From Bimuria novae-zelandiae CBS 107.79 (Eukaryota; Ascomycota; Dothideomycetes; Pleosporales; Didymosphaeriaceae): DNA of 64,000 bases. The DNA lies in NCBI GenBank assembly GCA_010015655.1, contig ML976663.1, positions 21,497-85,496 of the forward strand. The letters are read 5' to 3'. Under the pieces are notes generated by a model that worked only from the letters and a program-made list of their open reading frames with translations, was not told the origin of the DNA and did no database searches. The first letter of the stretch is position 1, and every line of letters begins with the position of its first letter. Below, in pieces: positions 30,484-40,967 of the stretch. The position numbers and the translations under genes were made by a program.

Positions 30484-33400
30484 ATGCTATCTCTGTTGGA
30501 GCTCCTCACCCAGAACCAACCCCACTTTCAGACCCATCAGGCCCTGCTGGTGCTCGGTCTGCAAAACGACTTCATTCGGCCCGATGGAAAGCTTCCTGTC
30601 AAAATGCAAAACGGGTTTCTGGACCGCATTCACGCCCTCATTCCCACGTTCCGCAAACAGTCCTCCAACATCATCTGGATCAAGACACTCTACGAAACAG
30701 ACCGCCTGGCCAGCGACCCCACTACTGGCGAGGGAGACGCAGTAGTGGTCGGCGGCTTAGTCGACGGAGTTGAAAGCAGCACGGATGAGGATGATGATCT
30801 TCTGAAGGATCTTAGCCGGCCATCCCAGTCCCGATCGTCAACATCGAAACACCGACTGCGTGCTCTGAACCTGCTCAAGCGGGTATCTGCCCGCAAGCCC
30901 ACCTCGTCCAGTCCCCGTGAGGAGCTGCAGGCTGTAGTCGAGGAAGACGATGAGCTATTCTTACGACAGTGCGGAAAGAATGGACCAGCTTGCTCGCCCA
31001 ACACGCCTGGGGCAGAGATTGCTGATATCATGAAGCCGAAAATGCTACAATCAGACCCAGTGGTTGAGACGACCAATTACTCGGCGTTCCAGGGAACTTC
31101 GCTTCTGCTCATCCTGCGAGCACGGCTAGTCACAGAAGTCTACATCTGCGGCTGTATCAGCAACGTGAACGTGCTGGCCACAGTCATCGATGCAGCCCGC
31201 CATGGCATCAGGATCAACGTGGTGGGAGACTGCCTTGGGTTCCGCAAGCAGACCCGACACAAGATCGCGCTGAAGAAAATGATCGAGGACTTCGACGCGA
31301 ACATTGTCACGAGCCAAGATGTTATTGAACGGAACATGCCGACAGGCGCGCTGCCAACCGCCCCGCAAAAGGATTCGACAAAGGACGAGCAGGAGCTCCG
31401 GGACATGGTCCGCGACCTGCGGGTAGCGGATCCGCGGCCCACAGACCAACCCAACGCGACACATGTGCATGCACCCCCCACCATCAACGTCGAGGACTCC
31501 AGTAATGAAGTCGAAAGAGCCCGATTCGCCAACGGTCGCACGCGCAAGCCCTCAGATGCCTCTTTAGCCGAGAGTCGCGCCACAACCGACACTAAATTAA
31601 GTGACGAACAGTTCGGAGAGCTACTGGTGCAGGGCGCAAAGGCGCCCGCACCCCGATCCGACCGATCGGCTGAGAAGCAAATTCTCGTCAAGTCCAAGAT
31701 TCGCATGAGGCCGCGGGCCTCCAAGGATAAGGACAGAGATAGAGAGAGGAAAACAGAGGAGAAGAAACCCAAGGGCGACTCTAGCAGGAGGAGCGAGAGA
31801 AGCGAAGCGAAGAGCGAAAATAGCTCGCTTCACGCTGCTGAAAAGGAAGACAAACGTGCCAAGACATCAGCTGACAAGTCACGCACCGCGGGCGTTACCA
31901 AGGCGGGGAGTAGCGACAAGTTGTGTGACGGCCCTTCACGCAGCGAGCGTTCACTCAAGCTATCTAAATCACATTCTGCTTTGTCATCTGCTAACCCCGA
32001 CAAGGATCTAACTTCTCGTATGAGAATGGCTATGTCTAGATCGCCAAAGTCCGATTCGAGCAAGGAGCTGCCCTCTCAGCCACAGCCTTCTCCAACACAA
32101 GAACAGAATAAAATGCCGAAGCATAGCAAACTCCAGTCTCTCGCGACTTTTCCTTCCTTGGGACCAGATGATCGCATTGCAGAAGGGGATTCCCGTGTCA
32201 TTTACGACTTTTTCCCTCCGGAGCTGTATCATCCATCTGATCGCTCGAAACCCTTGCAAGAGTTGGTCTTCACGCAACTATACAATGAGGTGCGATGGCA
32301 GAAGATGCTTCACCAAGAGGGTGAAGTGCCACGTTTAGTGTGCGCCCAAGGCGAGTTCGGCGCCGACGGGTCCATGCCTATCTATCGGCACCCGGCCGAT
32401 CAGACGCTGCCTTTGATACACTTCTCTAGCAAGGTCCAAGTGATTAAGAAGCGAGCCGAAAAGCTCGTCGGCCATCCGCTCAACCATGTTCTCATTCAGC
32501 TTTACCGCTCCGGAACAGATTACATATCCGAGCATTCGGACAAGACCCTGGACATCGCCAAAGGCTCTTCTATAGTGAACGTCAGCTTCGGCGCACAGCG
32601 AACCATGCGTCTTCGATCAAAGAAGACCGACAAAGCGGATGACGCTCCACGCGAGACGCAACGCGTGGCTTTGCCACATAATTCCATGTTCGTATTAGGC
32701 CTGAACTCTAACCAAAAGTGGCTGCACGGAATCATGGCCGACAAACGTATGGTTTCTGAGCGCAGCGAGGCCGAGAATGCCTACAATGGTATGCGCATCT
32801 CTCTGACGTTCCGCTACATCGCAACGTACCTCGACGCTAAATGCCGCTTAATATGGGGTCAAGGCGCAACAGTGAAGGAACAGCGTGACGCAGCCGACGT
32901 CATCAACGACGACAAAGAAGAAAATGAGGCTCTAGTACGTGCCTTCAGTCGCGAAAACCACTCCCCAGACTTCGATTGGGATGAGTGGTATGGCCGCGGC
33001 TTCGACGTCCTACACTTCAAGGGTTCACCCAGGGATCTGCCCATCCTTTTCTGCTCAAACAACCAAACTGAGAACAGCATCGTCAAGATGTATCTCGCAG
33101 AACGGCAAATCGAATACTCTCTCGTTGAAGCCCCAACCGCAGAAGGCGGATTCGAAGTCGACCGCCAAGTCGTCTATCGCGACACAGATACGAGCCGTAC
33201 CGAAGTCACTCTTCCGTTCCTCGTCATCGCCTATCTGGAGTTGTACTCTCCGCATGAACGCGATGAGCGACAGCGTCCGTGCACCAGCGCCTCCTACGAA
33301 GTCCAGATCCAGACCACGGCCTTGCAGAAGCACTGGCACAATCGTTTCGTGCCGACGTACCCCTTCAACTTCATCGACACGCTCGATGTGCTGGAGGAGC

Positions 33401-33675
33401 GGTGCTCGTTCCAGAGCGGTCCATTTATCGCTGGAAGACGGTTTGCACAAGCAGATTGCGTAGTCTGGCCGGTGCTGAACGAGATCATCCACAATTGGGA
33501 TGGGTGGACGGAGGAAGAATTCCCGTATCTTACGGAGTACTATAGAACGCTGTGGAAGAAGAAGAAAAGCGTGCAGAGCATCCAGGCTAAATTGCCTGAG
33601 ATCAGGAAGACGAAACCCGCCAAAGGGAAAGAGCGGGCGGAGGAGGAGGAGGAGGAGGACGAGGAGGAGGAGTGA
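30484..33675 (+). CDS. Isochorismatase-like / AlkB-like dioxygenase / GST-C-like fusion protein
   Basis: A single exon of 1063 residues. Residues 15-270 form an isochorismatase-like hydrolase: ALLVLGLQNDF (acid D29), SSNIIWIKT and EVYICGCISNVNVLATVIDA. The usual nucleophile position (CGVATDVCV in relatives) holds Asn229 instead of Cys. Residues 300-570 are a charged linker rich in Arg/Ser/Lys. Residues 575-790 are an AlkB-type Fe(II)/2-oxoglutarate dioxygenase: H684 and D686 in SEHSDKTLD, H748 in KWLHGI, and R771/R777 in RISLTFR, all iron and co-substrate residues. After about 850 comes a thioredoxin/GST-like part (DLPILFCSNNQTENSIVKMY and RRFAQADCVVWPVLNEI), then an acidic Glu tail. AlkB enzymes demethylate DNA, RNA or protein; the target here is unknown. 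The tail is coded by a GAG-rich repeat (33640-33672). Confidence 0.85.
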   Translation: MLSLLELLTQNQPHFQTHQALLVLGLQNDFIRPDGKLPVKMQNGFLDRIHALIPTFRKQSSNIIWIKTLYETDRLASDPTTGEGDAVVVGGLVDGVESSTDEDDDLLKDLSRPSQSRSSTSKHRLRALNLLKRVSARKPTSSSPREELQAVVEEDDELFLRQCGKNGPACSPNTPGAEIADIMKPKMLQSDPVVETTNYSAFQGTSLLLILRARLVTEVYICGCISNVNVLATVIDAARHGIRINVVGDCLGFRKQTRHKIALKKMIEDFDANIVTSQDVIERNMPTGALPTAPQKDSTKDEQELRDMVRDLRVADPRPTDQPNATHVHAPPTINVEDSSNEVERARFANGRTRKPSDASLAESRATTDTKLSDEQFGELLVQGAKAPAPRSDRSAEKQILVKSKIRMRPRASKDKDRDRERKTEEKKPKGDSSRRSERSEAKSENSSLHAAEKEDKRAKTSADKSRTAGVTKAGSSDKLCDGPSRSERSLKLSKSHSALSSANPDKDLTSRMRMAMSRSPKSDSSKELPSQPQPSPTQEQNKMPKHSKLQSLATFPSLGPDDRIAEGDSRVIYDFFPPELYHPSDRSKPLQELVFTQLYNEVRWQKMLHQEGEVPRLVCAQGEFGADGSMPIYRHPADQTLPLIHFSSKVQVIKKRAEKLVGHPLNHVLIQLYRSGTDYISEHSDKTLDIAKGSSIVNVSFGAQRTMRLRSKKTDKADDAPRETQRVALPHNSMFVLGLNSNQKWLHGIMADKRMVSERSEAENAYNGMRISLTFRYIATYLDAKCRLIWGQGATVKEQRDAADVINDDKEENEALVRAFSRENHSPDFDWDEWYGRGFDVLHFKGSPRDLPILFCSNNQTENSIVKMYLAERQIEYSLVEAPTAEGGFEVDRQVVYRDTDTSRTEVTLPFLVIAYLELYSPHERDERQRPCTSASYEVQIQTTALQKHWHNRFVPTYPFNFIDTLDVLEERCSFQSGPFIAGRRFAQADCVVWPVLNEIIHNWDGWTEEEFPYLTEYYRTLWKKKKSVQSIQAKLPEIRKTKPAKGKERAEEEEEEDEEEE

Positions 33676-34188
33676 GGTTAGATGGCGATTCGGTGTTTTA
33701 CTCGCGTCCTGCTGAGGCGTGGATGCCTTAATACCCTCTTACGACTTGCTTTGCATTTGAGCCTATGGCTACGTTTGTTCGAGATATCCCTCTGTCATTT
33801 ACGAGTGGGATCTAAAGCTGTCTGTTGGGAGTTGGGTCACACGAGACGTCCTGCATTTGCATGCATTGGATAGGGAGATTTGGCATATACATAGCGAAAG
33901 GCGTGTAGATGTTTAGATTTGCATGGAGTACCGGATTCAAAATTCATTCTTATCATCCCCGTCTCTTCAAGGCCTTGCCTGTCAGATTCCTATTTCTCGT
34001 TGTCATACGCTGTGCTCCTCTTCGGACGTCTACCTGCTTTTCAATATCTCTTCCGAGGCTGCGCACGCACAGCACGTTCGCGCGTTATTTGCTAGCCACG
34101 TATTTATGCATGGAAGGTGGGAGTGATTTGGGTAAAGCGAGTAAGTGCCAGCTTATTCCCGTTTAATGATCAAAAACAGTAACCACTA
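33676..34188. other. 3' flank of the fusion gene, no gene seen
   Basis: Plus-strand frames of 60-85 codons here have no recognisable content. It probably holds the terminator and ends at the TIR element. Confidence 0.5.
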
Positions 34189-34568
34189 CCGTAACTCAGG
34201 GGTCAATGCGCACTAAGGGTCAATGCGCACCCTTTTGGTAGGAAAATTAAGAAAAGTTAAGAAGTTTAATGGTTTATATCTTTATAATAAAATATTATTA
34301 AAATATACTTTCTTAATAAAAGTATTATAAAAAAGCTCTGCCTATAATTCTATAATTAAAAAAATATTACTATACTATAGTTTTTATAAAAAAGTGTAAA
34401 AGTAGTAAAATTTAAGTCTTTAAAATTAGAATTTAATAATTTTTAGGCGTAAAATTTTAGATTTAGGCTAGTTTTAGTATGAGACTTTTTTATTATTTTA
34501 AGCTCTATTTAAGAAGTTAAATTATCTCTAAGAAAATCTTCTACTTTAAAATAAAAAAAGATAAATAC

Positions 34569-34954
34569 TGTAACAGGAACAATCGCTCGTCGACACGAGA
34601 ACCCTTGGCCAGTCAAGACAGGATTCGAGATCATCCGAAAACCGACACTCATCCGTATCGGACCAATTTCGGATCTATCAGACCGATGGGGAACTACGAA
34701 TCCGATTCGGACCTATTTCGGATCCATCAGACCGACGGTCAACCTATGGCAGTTATGTGCTAGCTAGCCATCTGGGAAGAGGTGTATTTAGAGGAGCTTG
34801 GGGCCTTTGTAGTTTAGTACCTTTTCCGTATCCTTTCGTACCAGGCCTATAGGCACTTAATTCATTCGAGGCTACATTCTTATACACGCACTCCCACATG
34901 CCTCTGCTAGGAGATACGCCAACATCGATCCTTTGAGTGACCTGCGCCGATACA
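34569..34954. repeat. Solo LTR, family A (386 bp)
   Basis: Starts TGTAACAGG and ends GATACA, flanked by the 5-bp duplication AATAC (34564-34568 and 34955-34959). GC content is normal, in contrast with the AT-rich host element. It contains the repeated phrase TTTCGGATC(T/C)ATCAGACCGA. No internal retrotransposon sequence is present, so it arose by LTR-LTR recombination. Family unknown. Confidence 0.8.
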
Positions 34955-35095
34955 AATACACTTATTGATTTTTACTTTAAGTAAAAAATATTTAATACTA
35001 AAATTAATTTAAACCTAATACTTTACGCCTAAAAATTATTAAATTCTAATTTTAAAGACCTAAATTTTACTACTTTTATACTTTTTTATAAAAAC

Positions 35096-35539
35096 TGTTA
35101 CGACCCAGGAGTCGACGGTGGGACGACGGGCCTTATGACGGCACTCGGGCCCCACCTCAGGCTTACGTAACATCCCAGGCTGTTTCAGACGCCAAGACCA
35201 TGGGACACCGTGGGACCACGTGACCCGATCACGTGACGTCCCAGATTATCCCATGGGATCCCACGGTGCCAGGGTATGGGACATCATGGGATTCTATGAG
35301 ACAAGGAGGATATATATACAGGATGGTTTCCTTTGTTATGCTCCTCGTAGTCAACTCACATATCTTCTGTGCGAGTACGTTCTCCTATACAGACTAATAG
35401 TTATCTTACTTTATAAGATTAGATTGTCTAGCCTCGCGCTAAGTGTCGCATCAACTTGTACTACTGAATAATCGGTGAAGCACCACGATACCTTACCGCC
35501 CTAACCCGGATCGGAACAAGGTGTGAGAGCCTCATAACA
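35096..35539 (+). repeat. Solo LTR related to the Gypsy element (444 bp)
   Basis: Starts TGTTACGACC and ends CATAACA, flanked by AAAAC (35091-35095 and 35540-35544). Its second half matches the LTRs of the 7657-14800 retrotransposon (both carry GGTGTGAG(A/C) and the CCTTACCGCCCTAACC stretch), but its first 200 bp differ. It is little touched by RIP. Confidence 0.85.
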
Positions 35540-35718
35540 AAAACTATAATATAGTAATATTTTTTTAATTATAGAATTATAGGCAGAGCTTTTTTATAAT
35601 ACTTTTATTAAGAAAGTATATTTTAATAATATTTTATTATAAAGATATAAAGCGTTAAACTTCTTAACTTTTCCTAATTTTCCTAGCAAAAGGGTGCGCA
35701 TTGACCCCTGAGTTACTG

Positions 35719-36162
35719 TAGCACTCAAAAAGACGTAAAAAATCAATTTCAAGAAAATCAGGATACAACAAGAAGAAGAAACACAGGTCAAACGGTCGTA
35801 GCCATCTAGGGTCAATTCCAGTCAGTCTTGTTAAACCTAGAGCATGGTCAGCTAAATCGGCGTCTAACAAAATCAACATAAGAGATCGGACAGTGTATTG
35901 TGGGGTACGGGAGTTTGGATCTTCTGATTCGCGTCCTGGCGTTGTGCGTAGGGAAACGTACCACGGTTGCTCTTCGGCAGGCGACGAGATCTCCAGCAAG
36001 TCCAATCCCCACTCGCCTTCCCCTCCTCTCGCAATAGGTATCTATGTGATATTAGCCTCGCGCTGTCAGGGCAAGCTCGCAATTAGTTTGTGGGGAAGAC
36101 CTCAGAAAACAGCAGTTTGAATGCAACCGGCCAACGCATTGCACCCGTAGGAACACAGTGTA
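35719..36162. other. Gap between TIR element and the next gene
   Basis: No supported gene. A minus-strand frame from 36005 runs into the TIR arm and ends there, so it is chance or transposon-derived. Confidence 0.5.
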
Positions 36163-37426
36163 CTATCTCAATACTGCATACACATGCAACAAACGTACCT
36201 CTGGCTCAACAACTCCACAGCGGAGCCGGCAGCAATTGATCTTGCAACCACACGTCGGCGGATAGTGCTCCGTAGGATTCCACAACCCAGTCGCGCCCCG
36301 CTCGCCGTGGTGTTCAATCTCCTCGATGCGCTCAAAGCCAGCTACGACGTCTTCCTCCGGATGTGTTCGGGCAAAGACTTTATACAATTTTTCTTTGACC
36401 CAGTCTTGAATATCACCTTTGAGGGTGATGCGCGGAATGTGCTGGAGGTATCGATGGTGCCATGCATACGTTAAGATCCAGTCGACAATCAGTCCGGCTA
36501 AGCAGATATTAGCCCTTTCGCGGGGCTCGAGGCCTTCTGTGTCTTCCACCCACGGGCCCTCGTGTAAATCGTACCATGGGTTTGTGTTAGTGAAGATAAG
36601 AGTTAGTTGGCGGGTGTACGCGAGGTAGGTGCCGGCACCAAGTAGGGTTGGATCGTGAAAAGGGTGGTCCTATTCGAACAAAAGTTAGCCATGTCGTGTC
36701 CTTTGGTATCTATATCAAATGCCCGAGGCAAGAATTTTGTCTTCCGACCTCAGTGTTGATCCTGTGATAATACAGCTTGAATACAGAAGCGCTGGAGACG
36801 CATGCCAGTCAACATACCGGGGTAGGAAATGGTGGTACTGTGGCCTGGAAGAGAGAGAGAAACACATCCGTCGGGAGTTCAAGCTCAACGTTTTCAAGAC
36901 CCGTCAAGTTGAGGGTACGACTATATTGCATCACTCCAGGTAAAAGGGCAGGCCGCGTGACAAAAGCCTGGAGTGCCTAGGTAAAGATACGTAAGCATGT
37001 GCTCCAGGATATACAGTACTTACCGTGGAGCGACTCACAGGTACTATTTCAAAAGGGTAGCGGTGACTTGGGCAAGCAAGGTGTATCATAACGAAATCGC
37101 GAGCGTCGTAGAAGCACTTCTTGGGCCGAAGCCATTTCTGGTAAAGGAGCCGTTCGTGCTCTGCTTTAAAATGTTATGGGACGGAGAACAGCTCAAGCTC
37201 TGGTTCGTATCTGGGATGTATGAAAGGCAGATGCTCCTCTTCGAAAGAGATCAACTGCGGTATTCCGACGCACTGGTTATTGTGTCAAGAGTAGTACGTT
37301 TAGTGGATTGATACAAGGACGACTCACGTGGTCGATAATGAGAGAAGCCAGCTCAGATGTCATATTCGAGACCCCATCCAGGAGAGCATCGCGATGGCAC
37401 AGGTCGGTGGAGGCGTCGTCAGTCAT
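36163..37426 (-). pseudogene. Conserved-looking hypothetical protein with one in-frame stop
   Basis: Four exons (37426-37328, 37254-37024, 36976-36818, 36669-36163), all joined in phase 0 by GT-AG introns, would give 331 residues starting MTDDASTDLCHRDALLDGVS. The N-terminal MTSELASLIIDH resembles the first helix of F-box-like proteins, but no F-box is certain. Later segments (ARDFVMIHLACPSHRYPFEI and ANICLAGLIVDWILTYAWHH) and a Cys-rich end (CGCKINCCRLRCG) are unrecognised. Codon 60 is TAA (37176-37174) in SVP-stop-HFKAEHERL; a CAA-to-TAA change would be of RIP type (CpA to TpA). The clean splicing says the gene was functional until recently. It lies 445 bp from the TIR element. Confidence 0.65.
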
Positions 37427-37857
37427 CGTTCGTAGAGTGAGTGGCTGCGTAGCTTCAGTACATCATAGTACACCAAGAAGAATGATGAAACCACCAACCG
37501 CACTGAAAACAACCGGTTGCGTGCCGGCGTCGCGAGGAGATTCGTAAGAATGATGTTTCTCTGGGGGGCAGCAAAGACAGGATAGCGATAAAGAATGATG
37601 AAACGCGAATGGTGAACGACTGTCATTGAAGTGTGTGTGGCTGATCTCAAAGCAATGCCTGAGCTAACGATGAAGGCGGTGACTGTGTCGACACGACAGT
37701 CGACGTTGAAACTATTGAATTACATGTTATTTCGGCTAGCGAATTTGGATATATATGCAGTTGCTATCAAGGACACCAGGGCAGGCGTGTGTCGTGAGAG
37801 GTCCAGTAGCACCTATCGTGCACGGATGGTATTACAGTCGTGATGGAGTCTTCCGCA
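37427..37857. other. Intergenic, no gene seen
   Basis: A 75-codon minus-strand frame (37650-37423) overlaps the upstream end of the hypothetical gene out of phase and has no support. Confidence 0.5.
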
Positions 37858-38615
37858 TTACGATCTTCTCCTTGCAGGAGCCGGCGACCAAGATGCAGGT
37901 TGCCACTCGTCTCCAGGATTGCCTTTCGCTGCAGCTTGATCCCACGGAGAGTCTTTGGGCTCTGTTCGCATTGGCTTCCTCGTCTTCAATGTCGGCGCAG
38001 CATCAATTTGCGGCGCCTCCTCTTGAATGTTTTCTTCTTCCGTCACGGGCGACAGCAGCTCTGCCCTGTCCCGCGTCTCCTGGTCGACGTTCATTTGCCG
38101 GATGCTTGAGTTGGGATCGCTCGATTCCAGCACCTGCACTGGCTGTTGCTTGTCCGGCGCATCGACGGCAGAGGGCTTCGCTGCCCATCTGGCATCGGCC
38201 TGTGCTGCCAGCATCTTCATCCGCTCCTGCCGCAAGACCTCTAGCTGTTGTTCCTGGATGGTGGGCGCTTCAAAACGGGTCTGGCGCAGCCATTGGATCC
38301 ACTGTGCTGTGCGATGTCAGTGAACGGATGTTCGGCCACCTCGGTGAAGGGTGGCATACGCGGTACATTCACATCGCTGTGGTAGACGCCTCCCGGGTAT
38401 TCGACTATTCGTCGGGTGCGAGCTGCGTGTTTCGAGATTTTGAACTCCCAGTAGCTATTGCCTTCCAGATCAAATCCTGGCCACCGTCAGTCTGGTTTAT
38501 GCAGGGCCACCCGTGTTGTGTCTTGTTTACCGGCCAACCTCCGCCGCCGCCAGGGCAACTGCAGCATCTTCCAGTTGTACCATAATCTCTTCACCAAGCC
38601 GGGTTGCCTTGTCAT
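37858..38615 (-). CDS. Complex I assembly factor, NDUFAF2/B17.2L-like (NDUFA12 family)
   Basis: Three exons (38615-38531, 38476-38360, 38306-37858) give 216 residues. Exon 1 is MTRQPGLVKRLWYNWKMLQL; exon 2 carries GFDLEGNSYWEFK and RRIVEYPGGVYHSDV; exon 3 starts PQWIQWLRQTRFEAPTIQEQ and then RMKMLAAQADARWAAKPS. These are the signature blocks of the NDUFA12/NDUFAF2 family; the GxDxxGNxYWE and QWxxWLRxTRxxxP phrases are diagnostic. The long polar C-terminus favours the assembly factor NDUFAF2 (mimitin) over the structural subunit NDUFA12. It would act in mitochondria on late assembly of the complex I N module. The start lies 313 bp from the divergent calponin-type gene. Confidence 0.88.
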
Positions 38616-38928
38616 GATGCGTGATGTGTCTTTGAAATCTAGAGCTCCGTGACGGCGAAAAGAACGCGTTGGCCAATGACGCAGCGGGTGTGGCTGCGCT
38701 TCAGCCACTTGCATTTCTCGGAACCCCACGCTGCTGGCTGGCAATGGCATGCATGCACTCTCGCATCTCACCGAAGCACTCTTATTGCGCCCCGATCCGC
38801 TGTCTGCTGCCTTGCGCACGAATACGCACCTGCATCTCACGAATATATATAACCACCGCACCGCATTGGTTCGCGACAAAACAACGCCGCTGTAAACACA
38901 CAGAGGCGCATCCCACCCCTCCTCCGTC

Positions 38929-40967
38929 ATGGCGTCCGTCACGTCGCTGGACCAGGATATGAAGAAGTTGCGGCTGGGCCGATACACACCGCAAGCCGCG
39001 AACGAAGCGCGCGCCTGGATAGAAGACGTTTTGGGCGAGCGCCTGCCTCCGGGAGACCTACTGGATGCGCTGAAGGACGGCACCGTCTTATGCAGGCATG
39101 TATACCAGCTCTGTACCCGAAGAAAGCCGAATGCTAACAGCCATGTAGACTAGTCAACCTCGCCGTACCAAAACCCGGAGTGAAATTCAAGAAGTCGCCC
39201 ATGCCGTTCATACAAATGGAGAACATCTCCCACTTCCTCCGAGCATGCGAAAATGCCCCGCTCAACATGCCCTCACACGACCGATTCCTGACCGTTGACC
39301 TGTACGAAGCCAAAGATCCCGCTCAAGTCCTCCAGTGTTTGAGCGCCTTTAGTCGAGTCGCCAATTCCGTGAACCCCTCCAATTTCCCGACCACAATCGG
39401 ACCCAGGCGGGGTGGTGGACCGCTGAGCCCCACGGGAACTGGCGCAGGAGGCTTTCAGAGTGGAGGCACTTTGCATTCTCCAGCTGTCTCACGAAGCAGG
39501 GGACCCAGCACCGCCAGCAATACGAGCGGCTCAGCAACGTTCAATCCACTTGGTCGACCGCAAGCTGAACGAGCGCTGAGCCCCCACCTGACGGGCGGTT
39601 CCACCTCCTCCAAGATCTCTAATGGTATACCCAAGTCACCCCCTGGCGGCATAAGCAGTTGGAGTAAGAAGACTGACGAGGGTGTGACATCGCCCGCTTG
39701 GAACATCCATCAGTACGGCTACATGGGTGGCGCAAGCCAGGGGAACCAGGGAATTGCTTTTGGTGCGCGACGACAAATCACATCCGCTGGTCCAAAGGTT
39801 CCCAGTCTGGCCGAAAAGGAGCGAAAGCGGAGAGAGAAAGAGGCAGAGGATGAACGCTTACGAATACTGGCTGAAGAAGCTGAGCACAAACGAAAGGTCG
39901 AGCGCCAGGCCGAGGAGGAGCGCCAATGGGAAGAAGAGACGCGGAGACAGAAGGAGGCGAAGCAGCGCCAGCTGGATAAGCAGAAACAAGAGTGGGAAGA
40001 GCAAGAACGCCAATGGAAGCTGGAGGAAGAGATGCGACAGCGTGAAGAGCAAGTAGAGCAGGAGAGAATAGACAAGGAGAGCCGACGCAAACGAGCGGGA
40101 AGCGATGCCAGGCTAAGAGGGCAATACTTGAGCCAATACCAAACAGAGCAATCCAACAAGCCGCGAAGTCGGCGGAACAGCGTATATGAGCCAGAGTCCA
40201 ACAGCGAACAAGATAGAATCAGGGAGCTGGAACGTCAACTCGAAGAAGCGAAAGAGCGCGAAAGGCAATATCAGCTCGAACGTGAGGAGCGCTCCGAGCG
40301 TCGTCGAGAGCGCGCACGCTCCAAGAGCCGAACACGCAACCGATCACAAAGTCGTCCTCGACCCCAACTTCCGCCACGTGCTCCCTCTCCACAAGACAGC
40401 ACAGCGTCGTGGGCTCAGGCTGATGATCGCGACTACCTGCGTAAACAGTGGCAGGAGACGCAACGACAACCGCCGAGACCACTCCCGGAGCCCACTACGT
40501 CCGCCCCGTCCACTCGTCCACTCCCCGAACCTTCATCTCGGCCATTGCCAGACCCTGCCGCCTATGCTAAGCAAAACCGAACAGATAGATACCTCGCATC
40601 TAATCCTCCCCCAGTTGCTCCTAAACCAACGAACCACATCCCACCAGAGCTGACGTCCACATCGGAGCGCGCTGCTGAAGATGCTCGACGGGCTGCCGCG
40701 CAGTCGAAGACGAAGGCAGGAGGCTGGGCATCGAAGTCGTTGCTCGAGCGCGAGATGGAGCGGGAACGTGAACGACAGCAGGAGTGGGAGGATTCTCAAC
40801 GTGCTTTGCAGAATGCACCCAAGGACCCCAGCGCTGGGACTGGCGAAGGGCAGAGCTGGGACGTGAATCAATACGGCTACATGGGTGGCGATAGCCAGAA
40901 CAAAGGTGGGATCAGCTTTGGGGGACGGAGGCAGATATTGGGACCGAGACCGTTCGGCCCGCGGTGA
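38929..40967 (+). CDS. Calponin-homology protein with two calponin-like repeats and a coiled coil
   Basis: Two exons (38929-39095, 39149-40967), 661 residues. Residues 15-130 are a type-3-like CH domain (ARAWIEDVLGERLPPGDLLD, LKDGTVLCRLVNLAVP, FIQMENISHFLRAC). A calponin-like (CLIK) repeat WNIHQYGYMGGASQGNQGI starts at about 240, and a second, WDVNQYGYMGGDSQNKGGIS, at about 626. Between them lie a charged coiled coil (roughly 265-350) and an Arg/Ser-rich, Pro-rich region. CH plus CLIK repeats bind and bundle F-actin, as in transgelin/Scp1. Known fungal transgelins are about 200 residues, so this is a much larger variant. The intron appears to start with GC rather than GT (AG|GCATGT, with branch GCTAAC and acceptor TAG); no GT alternative restores VLCRLVNLAVP. 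Confidence 0.85.

Larger units (their letters stand above)
34189..35718. mobile_element. AT-rich TIR element (MITE/foldback-like) carrying two solo LTRs
   Basis: The ends are inverted repeats beginning C(C/A)GTAACTCAGGGGTCAATG and flanked by TA (34187-34188 and 35719-35720), as in Tc1/mariner elements. The arms (34189-34455 and 35021-35718 without its inserted LTR) are about 265 bp each and leave only a short centre. Without the two LTR insertions the element is about 0.7 kb and non-coding. The left end has a 17-bp duplication of GGGTCAATGCGCAC, absent from the right. Confidence 0.8.
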
